Assembly: GCF_029223545.1 (NCBI RefSeq)
Contig: NZ_CP097870.1
Coordinates: 1,860,001 to 1,924,000 of the forward strand
From: Thauera sp. GDN1
GTDB taxonomy: Bacteria; Pseudomonadota; Gammaproteobacteria; Burkholderiales; Rhodocyclaceae
Direction of reading: 5' to 3'
Length of the DNA stretch: 64,000 nucleotides
The notes under the pieces were generated by a model. That model was not told the DNA's origin, made no database searches, and saw nothing but the letters and a program-made list of their open reading frames with translations. Positions within the stretch are counted from its first letter, which is position 1. Each line of letters begins with the position of its first letter. A program made the translations under genes and the position numbers. Of this stretch, positions 41,049 to 50,300 are shown one piece after another.

Positions 41049-41405
41049 ATGAAAAAAAGTGATCTCGTCGACCGGCTCATCGAACGCTCTCCCGCTTTGA
41101 CGCGGAGGGAAGTCGAGGCGTCTGTGTCGACCATCCTCAAGGCGATGATGAATCAGCTTGCGCAGGGAAGTCGCATTGAGGTGCGGGACTTTGCCTCATT
41201 GCGTGTCCGCCGTCTGGGCGGCAAGCTCGGACGCAATCCGAGGACTGGCGAGGCTGTAAGTGTTCCAGCGCGTTATGTGGTGCGGTTCAAACCCGGAAAG
41301 CGGCTGCGTGATGGGGCGGTTTCGAGCGTTGTCGCTTCGAACTGGCGGAAAGTGGGAGCGGGGACACAGCCGGGTGCGACGCCGGCCGCAGCCCCGCCTG
41401 ATTGA
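41049..41405 (+). CDS. IHF-beta-like DNA-bending protein, copy 2
   Basis: 118 residues MKKSDLVDRLIERSPALTRR, EVEASVSTILKAMMNQLAQG, then SRIEVRDFASLRVRRLGGKL and RNPRTGEAVSVPARYVVRFK. Same HU/IHF fold and same extended tail as copy 1, clearly paralogous. It is again convergent with a DUF465 gene. The region 40879-41048 upstream must hold its promoter. Confidence 0.88.
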   Translation: MKKSDLVDRLIERSPALTRREVEASVSTILKAMMNQLAQGSRIEVRDFASLRVRRLGGKLGRNPRTGEAVSVPARYVVRFKPGKRLRDGAVSSVVASNWRKVGAGTQPGATPAAAPPD

Positions 41406-41415
41406 ACGGACGCGT

Positions 41416-41649
41416 TCAGGCGCTTGTGCGCGACTGCGCTGCTGCACCTTGAAGGACTGCGTAGAGTTGGTCCTTGAGGTGCAGCTTTTCTTTTTTCAGG
41501 GTCTCGATTTCTTCGTGCGTGCGGTGCTCGAGATGCAACTCGAAGTTCTTGATGCGTTGGTCGAGTTCGTTGTGACGATCGAAGAGCTGCAGGAAGTGGC
41601 GGTCCGTGGTCTTCAGTTTGGTGATGAGTTCACGATATTCGGGGAACAT
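41416..41649 (-). CDS. DUF465/YdcH-like small coiled-coil protein, copy 2
   Basis: 77 residues MFPEYRELITKLKTTDRHFL ending LQGAAAQSRTSA, the same length and C-terminus as copy 1. Convergent with the second IHF-like gene (10-base gap). It lies downstream of the intact CII-like gene on the same strand, 37 bases away. Confidence 0.85.
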   Translation of the reverse strand: MFPEYRELITKLKTTDRHFLQLFDRHNELDQRIKNFELHLEHRTHEEIETLKKEKLHLKDQLYAVLQGAAAQSRTSA

Positions 41650-41686
41650 GGCGACGCCTCCGGTGAGTAGTAGGTAAGAGTTTACC

Positions 41687-42175
41687 CTATTTCCCGGAAT
41701 CGGGAGCGGTAAGCTCCTCGCTGCCATCTCTCCCCACGTCGTAAGCCGCCTGGGTGTGTCGTTCGAGCAGAGACGTAAGTCCGATCCGGGCGAACTCGAT
41801 AAGCGCAAGGATGAGCTCGTGTTCGGCGTGCGATTTGGTACCCAGCTCCAGGCGGATCACGTCGAGCGCTTCGATCGCCAGCTGGAGGCGTTCGACCCAC
41901 TCTTCCGGGCTTGCGCCGGACTCGTGCGCGCCCTCAGGGGATATCAGATGCAGATCGCACAGATCCAGCCAGGCAAGAAGCTCCGGGAAGGAGATCAGTG
42001 CCGACCCGGACAGGAAGCGTGATACCCAGCTCTTGTCGTGGCCGGTTGCGCGTCCGATCGATTCATAACGTACCTGGCGGCTGCGCTTGAGCAGGACACT
42101 GTGGTTCTGGCGTGCCGCCGTTGTAGACGGAAACGTTGCAAGGCGGTTGCGCTCGGTAGGCTTCTCTACGTTCAT
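41687..42175 (-). CDS. CII-like DNA-binding regulator (intact copy)
   Basis: 162 residues from ATG 42175 (MNVEKPTERNRLATFPSTTA). The segment VRYESIGRATGHDKSWVSRF and LSGSALISFPELLAWLDLCD matches the helix-turn-helix pattern of phage CII-type activators (helix, recognition helix D-K-S-x-V-S-R, then a helix ending in a short L-x-L-I). The C-terminal half is helical (EWVERLQLAIEALDVIRLEL, HELILALIEFARIGLTSLLE), perhaps for tetramerisation. Together with an IHF-like protein it could be a phage-derived regulatory pair retained by the host. The truncated paralogue lies at 38094-38490. Confidence 0.6.
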   Translation of the reverse strand: MNVEKPTERNRLATFPSTTAARQNHSVLLKRSRQVRYESIGRATGHDKSWVSRFLSGSALISFPELLAWLDLCDLHLISPEGAHESGASPEEWVERLQLAIEALDVIRLELGTKSHAEHELILALIEFARIGLTSLLERHTQAAYDVGRDGSEELTAPDSGK

Positions 42176-42617
42176 TATCCGCCTCCGGGAGAGTGGCGAT
42201 TCAGGGCAGCAATGTCGAATGCAAAGATTACGCGTCAATTACAAAAAACGCCAATTGGATAATCTACGTGCCTGACTAGCGCGCGTAGGTTTCTTCTCCA
42301 TATGCCGCGAGCTCAATGCAGGGTTCGCGCGCGATCGTCGGACGGCAAGGAGCGTGAATGTGTGCTGATTGTGAGTGCGGACTGGTTCTGGAAAGACTTG
42401 ACGCCTTGGAGGAACTCGTCTTCGTCCTGGCGCACGGCCTCGGCGTGGAGTCGCCCCAGGTCGCCAGGGCGATAGCCCATCGGCTCAAACTCCACGGCGG
42501 AGTGAAAGGGGTAAGTGACGAGACCCGAAGGCTGTTGCGGAGCGTTGGGCGGATGCTCGATATGCCGTAGTGGCGGACTGGCGGGCGTCAGCACGGGTAG
42601 AAGCCAAGGCCCTCAGC

Positions 42618-42646
42618 TTGACGGTAATTAATTTAATAGGTAGGGT
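42618..42646 (+). promoter_or_regulatory. Sigma70-like promoter candidate
   Basis: TTGACG (42618-42623), a 17-base AT-rich spacer and TAGGGT (42641-42646). The -35 is close to consensus, the -10 weak. It would drive the short transcript ending at the terminator near 42750. Confidence 0.35.
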
Positions 42647-42650
42647 AATT

Positions 42651-42710
42651 ATGAATTTGGAGGCTCCTCTTCTGGTGAGTATCGGCACGCCACTGCATAC
42701 TGACACTTGA
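42651..42710 (+). CDS. Very short frame (19 residues), leader peptide or chance
   Basis: ATG 42651 to TGA 42710, product MNLEAPLLVSIGTPLHTDT, placed between a promoter-like sequence and a rho-independent terminator. Only GGTAGGG, 4-10 bases upstream, resembles a ribosome site. Either a small protein, a leader or part of a small RNA. Confidence 0.2.
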   Translation: MNLEAPLLVSIGTPLHTDT

Positions 42711-42719
42711 GGTGCTTTA

Positions 42720-42751
42720 CCCGCTACGGCGCAAGTCGTAGCGGGTTTTTT
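42720..42751 (+). terminator. Rho-independent terminator
   Basis: Perfect 9-base stem CCCGCTACG (42720-42728) / CGTAGCGGG (42737-42745), an 8-base loop and a run of six T. The T-run is only on the plus strand, so it serves a plus-strand transcript and not the minus-strand response regulator that ends at 42782. Confidence 0.85.
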
Positions 42752-42781
42752 GTGCGCTCGAGCTCCGTGCGTTGCGCTCGC

Positions 42782-43531
42782 TCAGATGAGTGCGCCCGCG
42801 AGCGCGGCACAGTAGCTGTCCAGCGCGCCGTTGAGCTCCGCGGCCAGGCGTTGGGTCAGGTCGCGATTGCGATCCCGGGTGGCGAATTCGAGGCGGTGCG
42901 CGAGCCTGGCTGCGTCGTGGGCGCCGATGGTGGCCGCGGCGGCCCAGATATTGCGTGCGCACTCGCCGAGCGCGACATGGTCGCCGGCCTCGAGGTGCTG
43001 GCGCAGCGCGTCGGTCCAGCCCTTGGTGTTGTCCAGGAATTGAGTGGCGAACGCGCGGTGCAGTCGCAGGTCGTCGCCGATGTAGAGGCGCATGTGGCTG
43101 TGATCGACCGGCGAATCCGCCGGTTGAGCGGGGGAGTAGCGCAGGGCGTTCAACTGATCCATGCACTGGCGCAGCGCGAGCTCGAACTCGTCGGCCCGCA
43201 TCGGTTTGTCGAATGCGAAGACGTCCGGGTACGCATGGCGGCCGATCTCGCTCAGGTCCTCGTCGAACGCGCTGATGACGAGGACCACCATCCCGTCATT
43301 GGCGTGGTCGGATCTGATGAGTTCGAGCAGGCGCTTGCCGTCGATGCCGGGCACGTGCAGGTCGAGGATGAGGAGCTCGGGGCGGCCGTCAGCGAGCGCC
43401 GCGAGCGCCTCCTCCCCGTCGCTTGCGATGCGCAGCAGGGCGTAGGGCACGATCTGCCCGATCCTCCCCTTGTACAGCGTGCGATAGAGCGGATCGTCCT
43501 CGATCACGAGGATGGATGGATGGAGAATCAT
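42782..43531 (-). CDS. Receiver protein with degenerate HPt-like domain
   Basis: 249 residues. The receiver (about 1-130) has ILVIEDDPLY, phospho-Asp in LLILDLHVPGIDG and Lys in FDKPMRADEF. The C-terminal half (about 145-245) is a four-helix bundle aligned with the HPt domain of the paralogue at 45775-46551, but the phosphoryl-accepting His is not present: the motif reads CARNIWAAAATIGAHDAARL where the relative has CHTLTGTAAMIGANALGD. So the receiver can probably be phosphorylated but the HPt cannot pass phosphate on; it may be a sink or docking partner. 'Degenerate HPt' is inference from the alignment. Confidence 0.8.
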   Translation of the reverse strand: MILHPSILVIEDDPLYRTLYKGRIGQIVPYALLRIASDGEEALAALADGRPELLILDLHVPGIDGKRLLELIRSDHANDGMVVLVISAFDEDLSEIGRHAYPDVFAFDKPMRADEFELALRQCMDQLNALRYSPAQPADSPVDHSHMRLYIGDDLRLHRAFATQFLDNTKGWTDALRQHLEAGDHVALGECARNIWAAAATIGAHDAARLAHRLEFATRDRNRDLTQRLAAELNGALDSYCAALAGALI

Positions 43532-43623
43532 CGGACAGGCTCCGTGGGGGATCGGGCGCAGGCAGCGCAGGCCGGTGCGATTGTGGCCAGGTCGGGGTGT
43601 TGTGTGTAAACTTAGATTTTAAG

Positions 43624-43633
43624 GTAACGTTAC
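43624..43633. promoter_or_regulatory. Palindrome upstream of the unknown signalling-region gene
   Basis: GTAACGTTAC, a perfect 10-base palindrome followed by a partial repeat (GTTATC), in the AT-rich gap between divergent genes 42782-43531 and 43727-44563. Could be a regulator site. Confidence 0.3.
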
Positions 43634-43726
43634 GTTATCAATCACGGTCGCACAAGGCGATGTTATCCCGGAACGCGTCTGCAGTGCGCACACGTTCGGT
43701 CGCCTATTTCACCAGGGTCCATTGCC

Positions 43727-44563
43727 ATGAAGATCGGCTTTGTCGATGCCACGGGGGTACGACCCGTTCGGCTCACGCGGATGTTGCCTGCGGGCGAGCG
43801 CTTGCGGCCCGACGGGGCAGATCCGTGCCGGTCGCTGCCTATTCCAGCGCTGGTGAATGGTGGGCTGGTGTTCGGCCTGAACGGGGGGGAGCCTGCGGCC
43901 GGGCTGCCAGCCCTTGCAGTCGCTGTCGGCGAGGGGCGCCACAGCGTGGAGCAGGTCATTGAGCAGCGCTGGATAGGCCGTGATCTGCTGCTGGCGCGGC
44001 TGGCGATGCTCGACCTGTGCAACGGCGGCGGCTTCGAGCGCTGGTTCGTGGCGGATGTTTCAGCGTGCTGCGTGGAGCTGCTCTGGCACGATCTCACACC
44101 GCCGCCACACGGGCTGTTCCGCAGCATCCGTTCGAACGATCCCGATCATGCGTGGCTGCAATACGTGCATGTTTTCCGCGAGGGCGAGCGCGTCGGCCAG
44201 ACTGAGATGGTCGATGGTGCAATCCTCGAGTTGCATCGCGTTCCGATGGCGCGGCTGCTGAGCAACTACGGGGTGCGCGGGCGCCTGGTCGGTGCGCTGA
44301 GCTGCGTGTATGCGCCGACGCTGTTCATGCTGACCGCCGGCGAGCGCAGCGAACTCGAGGTGGGCGATGCGGTGTTGATCGACGACGTGGAAATCAGGCC
44401 GGAGGGCGCACTCAGCCTGATCGTCGTGTCCAGGACCTTCGATCTGGCCTCGCGCACCAACGCGATCAGGGACTTGTATGAACTATCACTGTCGCGCGAC
44501 GGGGGCTGGTCGTCGGCGCGCTTGTTCGACAGCGTCGACGACGAGCACTTCTTGCTGTTCTGA
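43727..44563 (+). CDS. Unrecognised 278-residue protein in the signalling region
   Basis: Starts MKIGFVDATGVRPVRLTRML. There are no signal or membrane helices. The first half is mixed (LAVAVGEGRHSVEQVIEQRW; a Cys-containing stretch VADVSACCVELLWHDLTPPP). The C-terminal ~90 residues (LTAGERSELEVGDAVLIDDV then LSLIVVSRTFDL) look like a small beta-barrel of the SpoA/FliM-C type, where 'L-x-V-G-D-x-V' is common; that is a weak resemblance. It stands alone on the plus strand among minus-strand signalling genes. I do not recognise a family; a type III/flagellar C-ring-like or scaffold role is one possibility. Confidence 0.5.
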   Translation: MKIGFVDATGVRPVRLTRMLPAGERLRPDGADPCRSLPIPALVNGGLVFGLNGGEPAAGLPALAVAVGEGRHSVEQVIEQRWIGRDLLLARLAMLDLCNGGGFERWFVADVSACCVELLWHDLTPPPHGLFRSIRSNDPDHAWLQYVHVFREGERVGQTEMVDGAILELHRVPMARLLSNYGVRGRLVGALSCVYAPTLFMLTAGERSELEVGDAVLIDDVEIRPEGALSLIVVSRTFDLASRTNAIRDLYELSLSRDGGWSSARLFDSVDDEHFLLF

Positions 44564-44613
44564 AGCGGTGCGAGCGAGCGCTCGGCGCCGTTAGCCGAGC
44601 ACGGGGTCTTCAT

Positions 44614-45636
44614 TCAGTTCGGGCGCTCGGCTTTGGCGATCAGGACGCCCAGCAGCTGGAAGGCCCTCGCCTCGGACAGCTTGTCCGTCGCGGACAGGTA
44701 GCGGATGGTCTTGGAGAGCGCTTCCGCAATGGGGCCGCAGCTTCCGGGCGTCTTGTCGAACAGGCCGGTTGCGCCGCCCTCGCTTGCGTGCGCGGTGCAG
44801 GGCACGGGGCCGGAGGTAGCCACCGTACCGACGGGCTCGACTGTCGTGCTCTGGCTGGCTGCAGGTGCGACCGCCGTGCGGCGCGCGGGGCGAGGGGCGG
44901 GCGCAGCACGTGGCGCGGCCCGCGGCGCATGCTCGGGCGCGGCGCCATCCGCCGCGCGCAGACTTTGCCAGGCCGCGGGTGGTACCTCGTTCTCGACATG
45001 AAGCTGGTCCAGCCAGCCACGCGGGAGACCGAGGCCGTCTTCGATGGCGTAGGCGAACGGGTCGGAAACCGGCTTGCGCGCGGAGGTCATCAGGCTGATG
45101 CGGCTGCCCGAGGTGCCAGCCAGTTGCGCAAGCCGGTTCTTGGTGCCGCGCTCGCTGGTGAGCATGACCAGGTTGAGGCGTCGATTCTCCATGACCTGCG
45201 TACGGTCGGTTGCCTGAGTGTGTGTGTGGGCCTGTGCATTGGCCGTGGCCACTGCCGTGTCGTCCAAGTGATGGGTCATGGTGGAATCTCCAATGACGAG
45301 GGGACCGCCTTGGTCCAGCCAGGAGGCGGGTAATCGCAGCATTTCCTCGATGTGGGTGGCCAACTCGTTCCCGATCGGCGAACGGCCCGAGATCAGTTCT
45401 TCGATGCGGGCCGGGGCGAGCATGAGGCGGACGGCGAGCCGTTCGACGTCGAGGCCGGCTTCTGCAATGTAACGTGCGAGCATCTCCCGTCGCTTTACCG
45501 TTGTACGGATATCGGAAGATGCAAGTGGATCAGGCGCGTCGCGCACCGGCTCGCGATCGGGGCGTGCATGCCTTTTCCCCATGCGCAGCGGGGTAACGGC
45601 CCTTCTTGAACGCGGCTTTGTCCATGGTTCGATCAT
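44614..45636 (-). CDS. Predicted DNA-binding protein with two HTH-like units
   Basis: 340 residues from ATG 45636 (MIEPWTKPRSRRAVTPLRMG); a TTG at 45717 would add 27. Two related 60-residue segments are visible: RREMLARYIAEAGLDVERLA ... EEMLRLPASWLDQ and RRLNLVMLTSERGTKNRLAQ ... EDGLGLPRGWLDQ. Each ends with L-P-x-x-W-L-D-Q, as in phage-type XRE-like repressor domains. A long Ala/Pro linker follows, then a short helical C-terminal domain (IAEALSKTIRYLSATDKLSE). Probably a transcription regulator or nucleoid-associated protein; target unknown. Confidence 0.6.
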   Translation of the reverse strand: MIEPWTKPRSRRAVTPLRMGKRHARPDREPVRDAPDPLASSDIRTTVKRREMLARYIAEAGLDVERLAVRLMLAPARIEELISGRSPIGNELATHIEEMLRLPASWLDQGGPLVIGDSTMTHHLDDTAVATANAQAHTHTQATDRTQVMENRRLNLVMLTSERGTKNRLAQLAGTSGSRISLMTSARKPVSDPFAYAIEDGLGLPRGWLDQLHVENEVPPAAWQSLRAADGAAPEHAPRAAPRAAPAPRPARRTAVAPAASQSTTVEPVGTVATSGPVPCTAHASEGGATGLFDKTPGSCGPIAEALSKTIRYLSATDKLSEARAFQLLGVLIAKAERPN

Positions 45637-45774
45637 TGTCCCGATGAATGCCTGATGGATTGGTAAGGAGTCTGGCATTGCTGGCGGACGCAGGTCAAGT
45701 TTTCTAATAATTTCCAATGAATTACGACACGGTCCTGCCGACGGGCCGGGCCAGCAGTCGGCCGTCAGGTAAGG

Positions 45775-46551
45775 TCACGAGTCAGCATCGTCGAGGGCGA
45801 AGTCGTGATCGAATACGACAGCCACATGGCGCAGCTCGCGGATGACAAGGTCCGCTTCGGTCCGAATCGCAGCAGGATCGCGGCATTCGACCGCATGGTG
45901 GAGACGCTCGACGCAGTCGCCGAGCGCGTTGGCGCCGATCATGGCGGCCGTGCCGGTCAGCGTGTGGCACCAGCCGAGCAGGGCTTCGTAGTCGAGCCTG
46001 TGGGCGTCCTGCTCGAGTTTGGCGATGCGATCTGGAGCGAGCTCGTAAAATTGGCGTGCGATCTGGCGTTGAAGATGCCAGTCTGGACCGACGAAGGCCT
46101 CGAACTGGCTGGCGTCGAAGGCAGACGGGATGTGGCGAGGCGGCGTTGCGGAAGCGGCTGAAGGCAGGACCTGGCGGACGAGCTTTTGCAGAAGCGCTGG
46201 GCGCAAGGGCTTGGCGAAGACGTGGACCGAGGGCAGATCATGCAGCCGCTTCGTCGCGGTGTCGGTCGCCGAACTCACCACGATGACGGGGACGTCGACC
46301 AAGGTACGCTTGCGCTTGACGATGTCGAGAAACTCGAAGCCATCGAAACCGGGCATGTGCAGATCTAGGATGACGACGCCCGGACGGTGTTGCGCGAGAT
46401 GGAGCAGCGCAAGGTAACCATTCTCAGCGACCATGACCTCGATGCCGGGGACCATCGAGACCAGGATTTCGCGGTAAAGAGTCGCGTAGAGGGGATCGTC
46501 TTCGACGACGAGCGCCTGCGGCTGAGTGCTGTCAGTGGGTTGATCCTGCAT
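45775..46551 (-). CDS. Receiver-HPt protein (intact phosphorelay intermediate)
   Basis: 258 residues. The receiver (about 10-130) has ALVVEDDPLYATLY, Asp in VVILDLHMPGFDG and Lys in FAKPLRPALL. The C-terminal HPt has the phospho-His motif WCHTLTGTAAMIGANALGDC. Last gene of the tight five-gene minus-strand operon (18 bases after the HD-GYP gene). It can accept phosphate from the LOV kinase's partner receivers and relay it; it may also report on the HD-GYP protein. It is the functional relative of the gene at 42782-43531. Confidence 0.88.
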   Translation of the reverse strand: MQDQPTDSTQPQALVVEDDPLYATLYREILVSMVPGIEVMVAENGYLALLHLAQHRPGVVILDLHMPGFDGFEFLDIVKRKRTLVDVPVIVVSSATDTATKRLHDLPSVHVFAKPLRPALLQKLVRQVLPSAASATPPRHIPSAFDASQFEAFVGPDWHLQRQIARQFYELAPDRIAKLEQDAHRLDYEALLGWCHTLTGTAAMIGANALGDCVERLHHAVECRDPAAIRTEADLVIRELRHVAVVFDHDFALDDADS

Positions 46552-46569
46552 GATGCCGTGACCTTCGGC

Positions 46570-47331
46570 TCAGTGGGAGACGACATCGGAAGTGCCCATG
46601 CCGAGGGCACGCGCCGATACCTTGCGCTCGTCGATCATTTTCCGGAGCGCCACGAGACGCGGAAAGCCCGCGATTGCGGCGTCGACGATTTCGGGGTCGA
46701 GATGGGTGCCGCGGCGAACCTTGAGCATGGCAAGCGTCTCGTCCTCGCTGAGCGCTTTGCGGTAGCAGCGGTCCATCATGAGGGCATCGATGAAGTCGAC
46801 TGCCGCCACGATGCGCGCGGACAGGGGAATCGCCTCGCCTTCGAGCTTGCGCGGATAGCCGCCGCCGTCCCAGTGCTCGTGGTGCCCAAGCGCGATGTCC
46901 GCTGCCATCTTCAAGACGGGGACATCGGTGTTGCCCAGGATCTGGGCACCGATGAGCGGGTGCGTTTCCATGATCTGGCGTTCGGTCGACGTGAGCGAAC
47001 CCGGTTTCTTGAGGATGCTGTCGGGTACCCCGATCTTGCCGATGTCGTGCATCGGGGCGGCTTGGATGATCAGGTCGCACCATTCGGGAGGCTGGCCCAG
47101 TACCCGAGCGAGCTCGCCCGAGAGGATGCCGATGCGATCGATGTGCGTACCGGTGTCGCCGTCCTTGTACTCGGCAGCTAGCGCGAGCTTGGAGAGGGTG
47201 ATTTGATGGGCGTGTTTCAGGCGGTCGTAGGCTTCTTCGCGCTGGCGGCGCAACTGGTGCATGTCCTGAACGAAACGGAGCAGCTGACGCTGGTCTAGAT
47301 CGCTGGAGGCAGTGGGCGTAGTGATGTCCAT
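46570..47331 (-). CDS. HD-GYP cyclic-di-GMP phosphodiesterase
   Basis: 253 residues: an N-terminal helix (LRFVQDMHQLRRQREEAYDR) and an HD-GYP domain with a full active-site set: YKDGDTGTHIDRIG, AAPMHDIGKIGVPD, HPLIGAQIL, GHHEHWDGGGYP and DFIDALMMDRCYR. Intact HD-GYP proteins hydrolyse c-di-GMP to GMP. There is no receiver of its own, so regulation must come through neighbours, most likely the receiver-HPt protein or direct contact with the kinase. It lies 15 bases after the LOV kinase gene. Confidence 0.93.
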   Translation of the reverse strand: MDITTPTASSDLDQRQLLRFVQDMHQLRRQREEAYDRLKHAHQITLSKLALAAEYKDGDTGTHIDRIGILSGELARVLGQPPEWCDLIIQAAPMHDIGKIGVPDSILKKPGSLTSTERQIMETHPLIGAQILGNTDVPVLKMAADIALGHHEHWDGGGYPRKLEGEAIPLSARIVAAVDFIDALMMDRCYRKALSEDETLAMLKVRRGTHLDPEIVDAAIAGFPRLVALRKMIDERKVSARALGMGTSDVVSH

Positions 47332-47346
47332 GGGGCTTCGGGCCTG

Positions 47347-50300
47347 CTAGGGTATCTGAGGGACGGTGGTTTCAGAGCGTGTCCGCTCGTCCGTGGCACG
47401 GTCGAGCGGAAACCAGAGGGTGACGCAGGTGCCGCTATTGACTTGGCTTTCGAGGGTGACGGTACCGCCGTGGATCCTCATGATTTCGTGCACGAGCGCC
47501 AGTCCGAGGCCGGTGCCGGGAATATGCCCCGAGCGATCGCTGCGGTAAAAGCGCTCGAAGGCTCGGCTGCACTCCGTGGCGTCCATGCCGATTCCGTGGT
47601 CGCGGACCGAAATTCCGATGAAGGCAAGGCCCTCCGGATGTTCGGCACGTACCGTCACTTCCACGTCGCCTCCATCCGGTGAGAATTTGCACGCGTTCGA
47701 GAGCAGGTTGAGCATGGCTTGCTGGATCTTGGCGCGATCCATGCGGAGGGGCGGCAGCGAAGCGGGCAGATCGAGCACGAGCCGGTGCGTGTCGTCTGGC
47801 ACCAAGAATGCGTGGACAGCCTCGTCGATCGCCTGCTGCAGGGGCAGGGTCTCGAAGTGGAAGCCTTCGGCGCGGCGCGCTTCGATACGGGCGAGGTCGA
47901 GCAGATCGGTCAGCAGGTTGGTGAGGCGTTGGGCCTGGCGATTGATCGTGCCGAGCAGTTCACGCGTCTTGTCTTCGTCGTACTTGCGCAACATCAACAG
48001 TTCGGAGAAGCCCATGATGCTCGCCATGGGCGTACGCAGCTCGTGTGCTGCGGTGGACAGGAACTCGCTCTTCATGCGGTCGAGTTCAATTTCTCGCGTG
48101 ACGTTGCGGTAATAAAGTACCAGCGAGGACGAGCTTGCTCCGCAGTAGCGATAAGTCTGGTGCAGGGTGCATGGTTTGGGATGCGCGAGGTGGATCAGGC
48201 AGTCCTGGGCGTCGTCGTCCGACATGCTGGGCGCTTGGTCTTCCTGCGGGAGCACATGCGGCAGCCGGAGGCTCCCGCATGTGCGGTCCAGCATGCCTGT
48301 CAAGTGCGCGCCAAAGTCGGCGAGGCTCATGCCGGTCAGTGTCCCCATGGTCGTCGAGAAGACGCGTTCGGCTGCGACGTTGGCGTAACTGAGCCTGCCT
48401 TGGTCGTCGAAGCAGACGACCGGGTCGGGGCCGAGTGTGAATACCGCGTCGAGTCGGGACAGCCATTCGAGCAGCAGGTCATCACTGCGCTTGCGTTCGG
48501 TGATGTCGGTCTGTACGCCCACGAAGTGCGTCGCCGCGCCGGTCAGCGGGTTGATCAGCGGCGAGATCGAGATCTGGCTCCAGAACTCGGTGCCATCCTT
48601 GCGGCAGTTACGCAGGGTGACAGTGCAGGGCTTTCGCGCAGCGACGGCGTTGCGCAACATCGACACCTCGGGTTGGTCCCGGTCGTGTTTCGAGAGCAGC
48701 CGGCAATTCTTGCCGATCACGTCGTCGCTGGCGTAGCCCGTGATTCTCTCGAAGGCAGGGTTGACATAGATGATCGGGTTGTCCTGCTGTTCCAGGTCGG
48801 TGATCACGATCCCGTTGGTGACGGACTGCAGGGCCCGGTCGCGCAGGGCGATCGCAACATTTGCGTCGTGTCGTTCGGTGACGTCCGTCATGGTGCCGCT
48901 GTAGCCGGTGACCTGCCCGGTGTCGTCCCGCATCGTGGCTATGTCGATCCAGAGCCAGCGGATGCTGCCGTCAAGGCAGTGAATGCGTATCTCGGCTTCG
49001 TATGCCTGTAGGGTTCCGTGGCTCAGCGCCACGAGCTGCGGCTGGTGTTGAAGCAGATCGTCGACGTGGATGGAGGTACGCAGGTCCTGTCGCAGCGTAG
49101 TCTCGACCGGATGGCCAGTGATGCGCTCCCACGACCGATTGAGGAACACGTAGCGCAGGTCGCAATCGAGCTCGAACACAATTTCGCGCAGGCTCTCCAG
49201 GCGAGCCTTGTGGGCGCGCAGGGTGTGCACGCGTCGGGTGACGTCATTCACCACGACGATGGTGTGCAGATGCGGCAGACTGGCGTCTTCGGCAACGCGC
49301 GAGACGGAAAGCTCGATATATACGGACTTTCCGTCGACTCGACGGTGGGTGAACGAGATCGGCTCGCTACCCGCGGTGCCAGCCTCTATCAAGCCGCCGA
49401 CACTGTCGGGAAAGACACTGCAGGGCCAGGGAGCGCCCTGCGCCTGGCTTGACGTGAGTCCTGTGATGCTCAGGAAGGCGGGGTTGGCATAATGCACGTA
49501 CTGGCGGTTGCCGTTCCACCTCAGGATGAGGATGCCGCTGTCGGTCGAGGCGAGCGCGTGTTCCTTGAGAACGCGTTCCTGTTCTGCGTGCTCTGCCTCG
49601 GTAGTCCGCAATTCGACTGTGGCGGTGAGGCGCTGCTGGGTGTCACGAAGCGCTGCGATCATGCGATGCACCGAAGTGGTAAGCACCTGGAAGCTGTCGC
49701 CATCATCGGGGGCGCTCGGCACCGGGATCGCCTCCAGATCGCCTGTTGCAACCCGGGCAGCGGTGCGTTCGAGCTCGGCAAGCGGTTCCGCGATGATGCG
49801 CGCCAGCCGTCGGCTTTGCCAGGCGACAAGCGCGAGGACGCCCGCCCCCATCGCCAAGAACCCGATCAGTAGCCAGTAGAGGGGGCGATAGGCAAGCTGG
49901 CGGTCGATCGAGACTTCGACTGCAAGGGGAAGTACGTCGCCATCGATCATGGACAGAGGTTCGACATGACTGAGCGCGTCGTAAAGGGTGGAGGCCTGTC
50001 CGGATTCGTTGGCAGCAAGGTGGCGCAGGCGAAACGCGTATGGGCTGTCGATACCCTTGGCGACGCTCCGGAACATCGCCTCCAGGTCGAGCTCTGCGGT
50101 CAGGCCACCTTCGAAACTTGCCGTGGGCAGATAGACGATGGGCGCCGCCAGGTTCATGCGCAGCGCGGTCTCGGGGCCGACTACGGTGATGATTCTCCTG
50201 CCGTCGTCGATCGACCTTTGCATCGAATCGGTCTGTTCGTTGGTCCACGCCCGTACGTCCCTGCACCCTCGTTCCAATGGACGTCCACGAAAATCTGCAA

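Larger units (their letters stand above)
42176..42781. other. Intergenic region with a small putative transcript
   Basis: About 600 bases. 42180-42600 shows no convincing gene; frames there lack ribosome sites and recognisable domains. 42618-42752 holds a promoter-like sequence, a 19-codon frame and a strong terminator, described separately. Confidence 0.45.
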
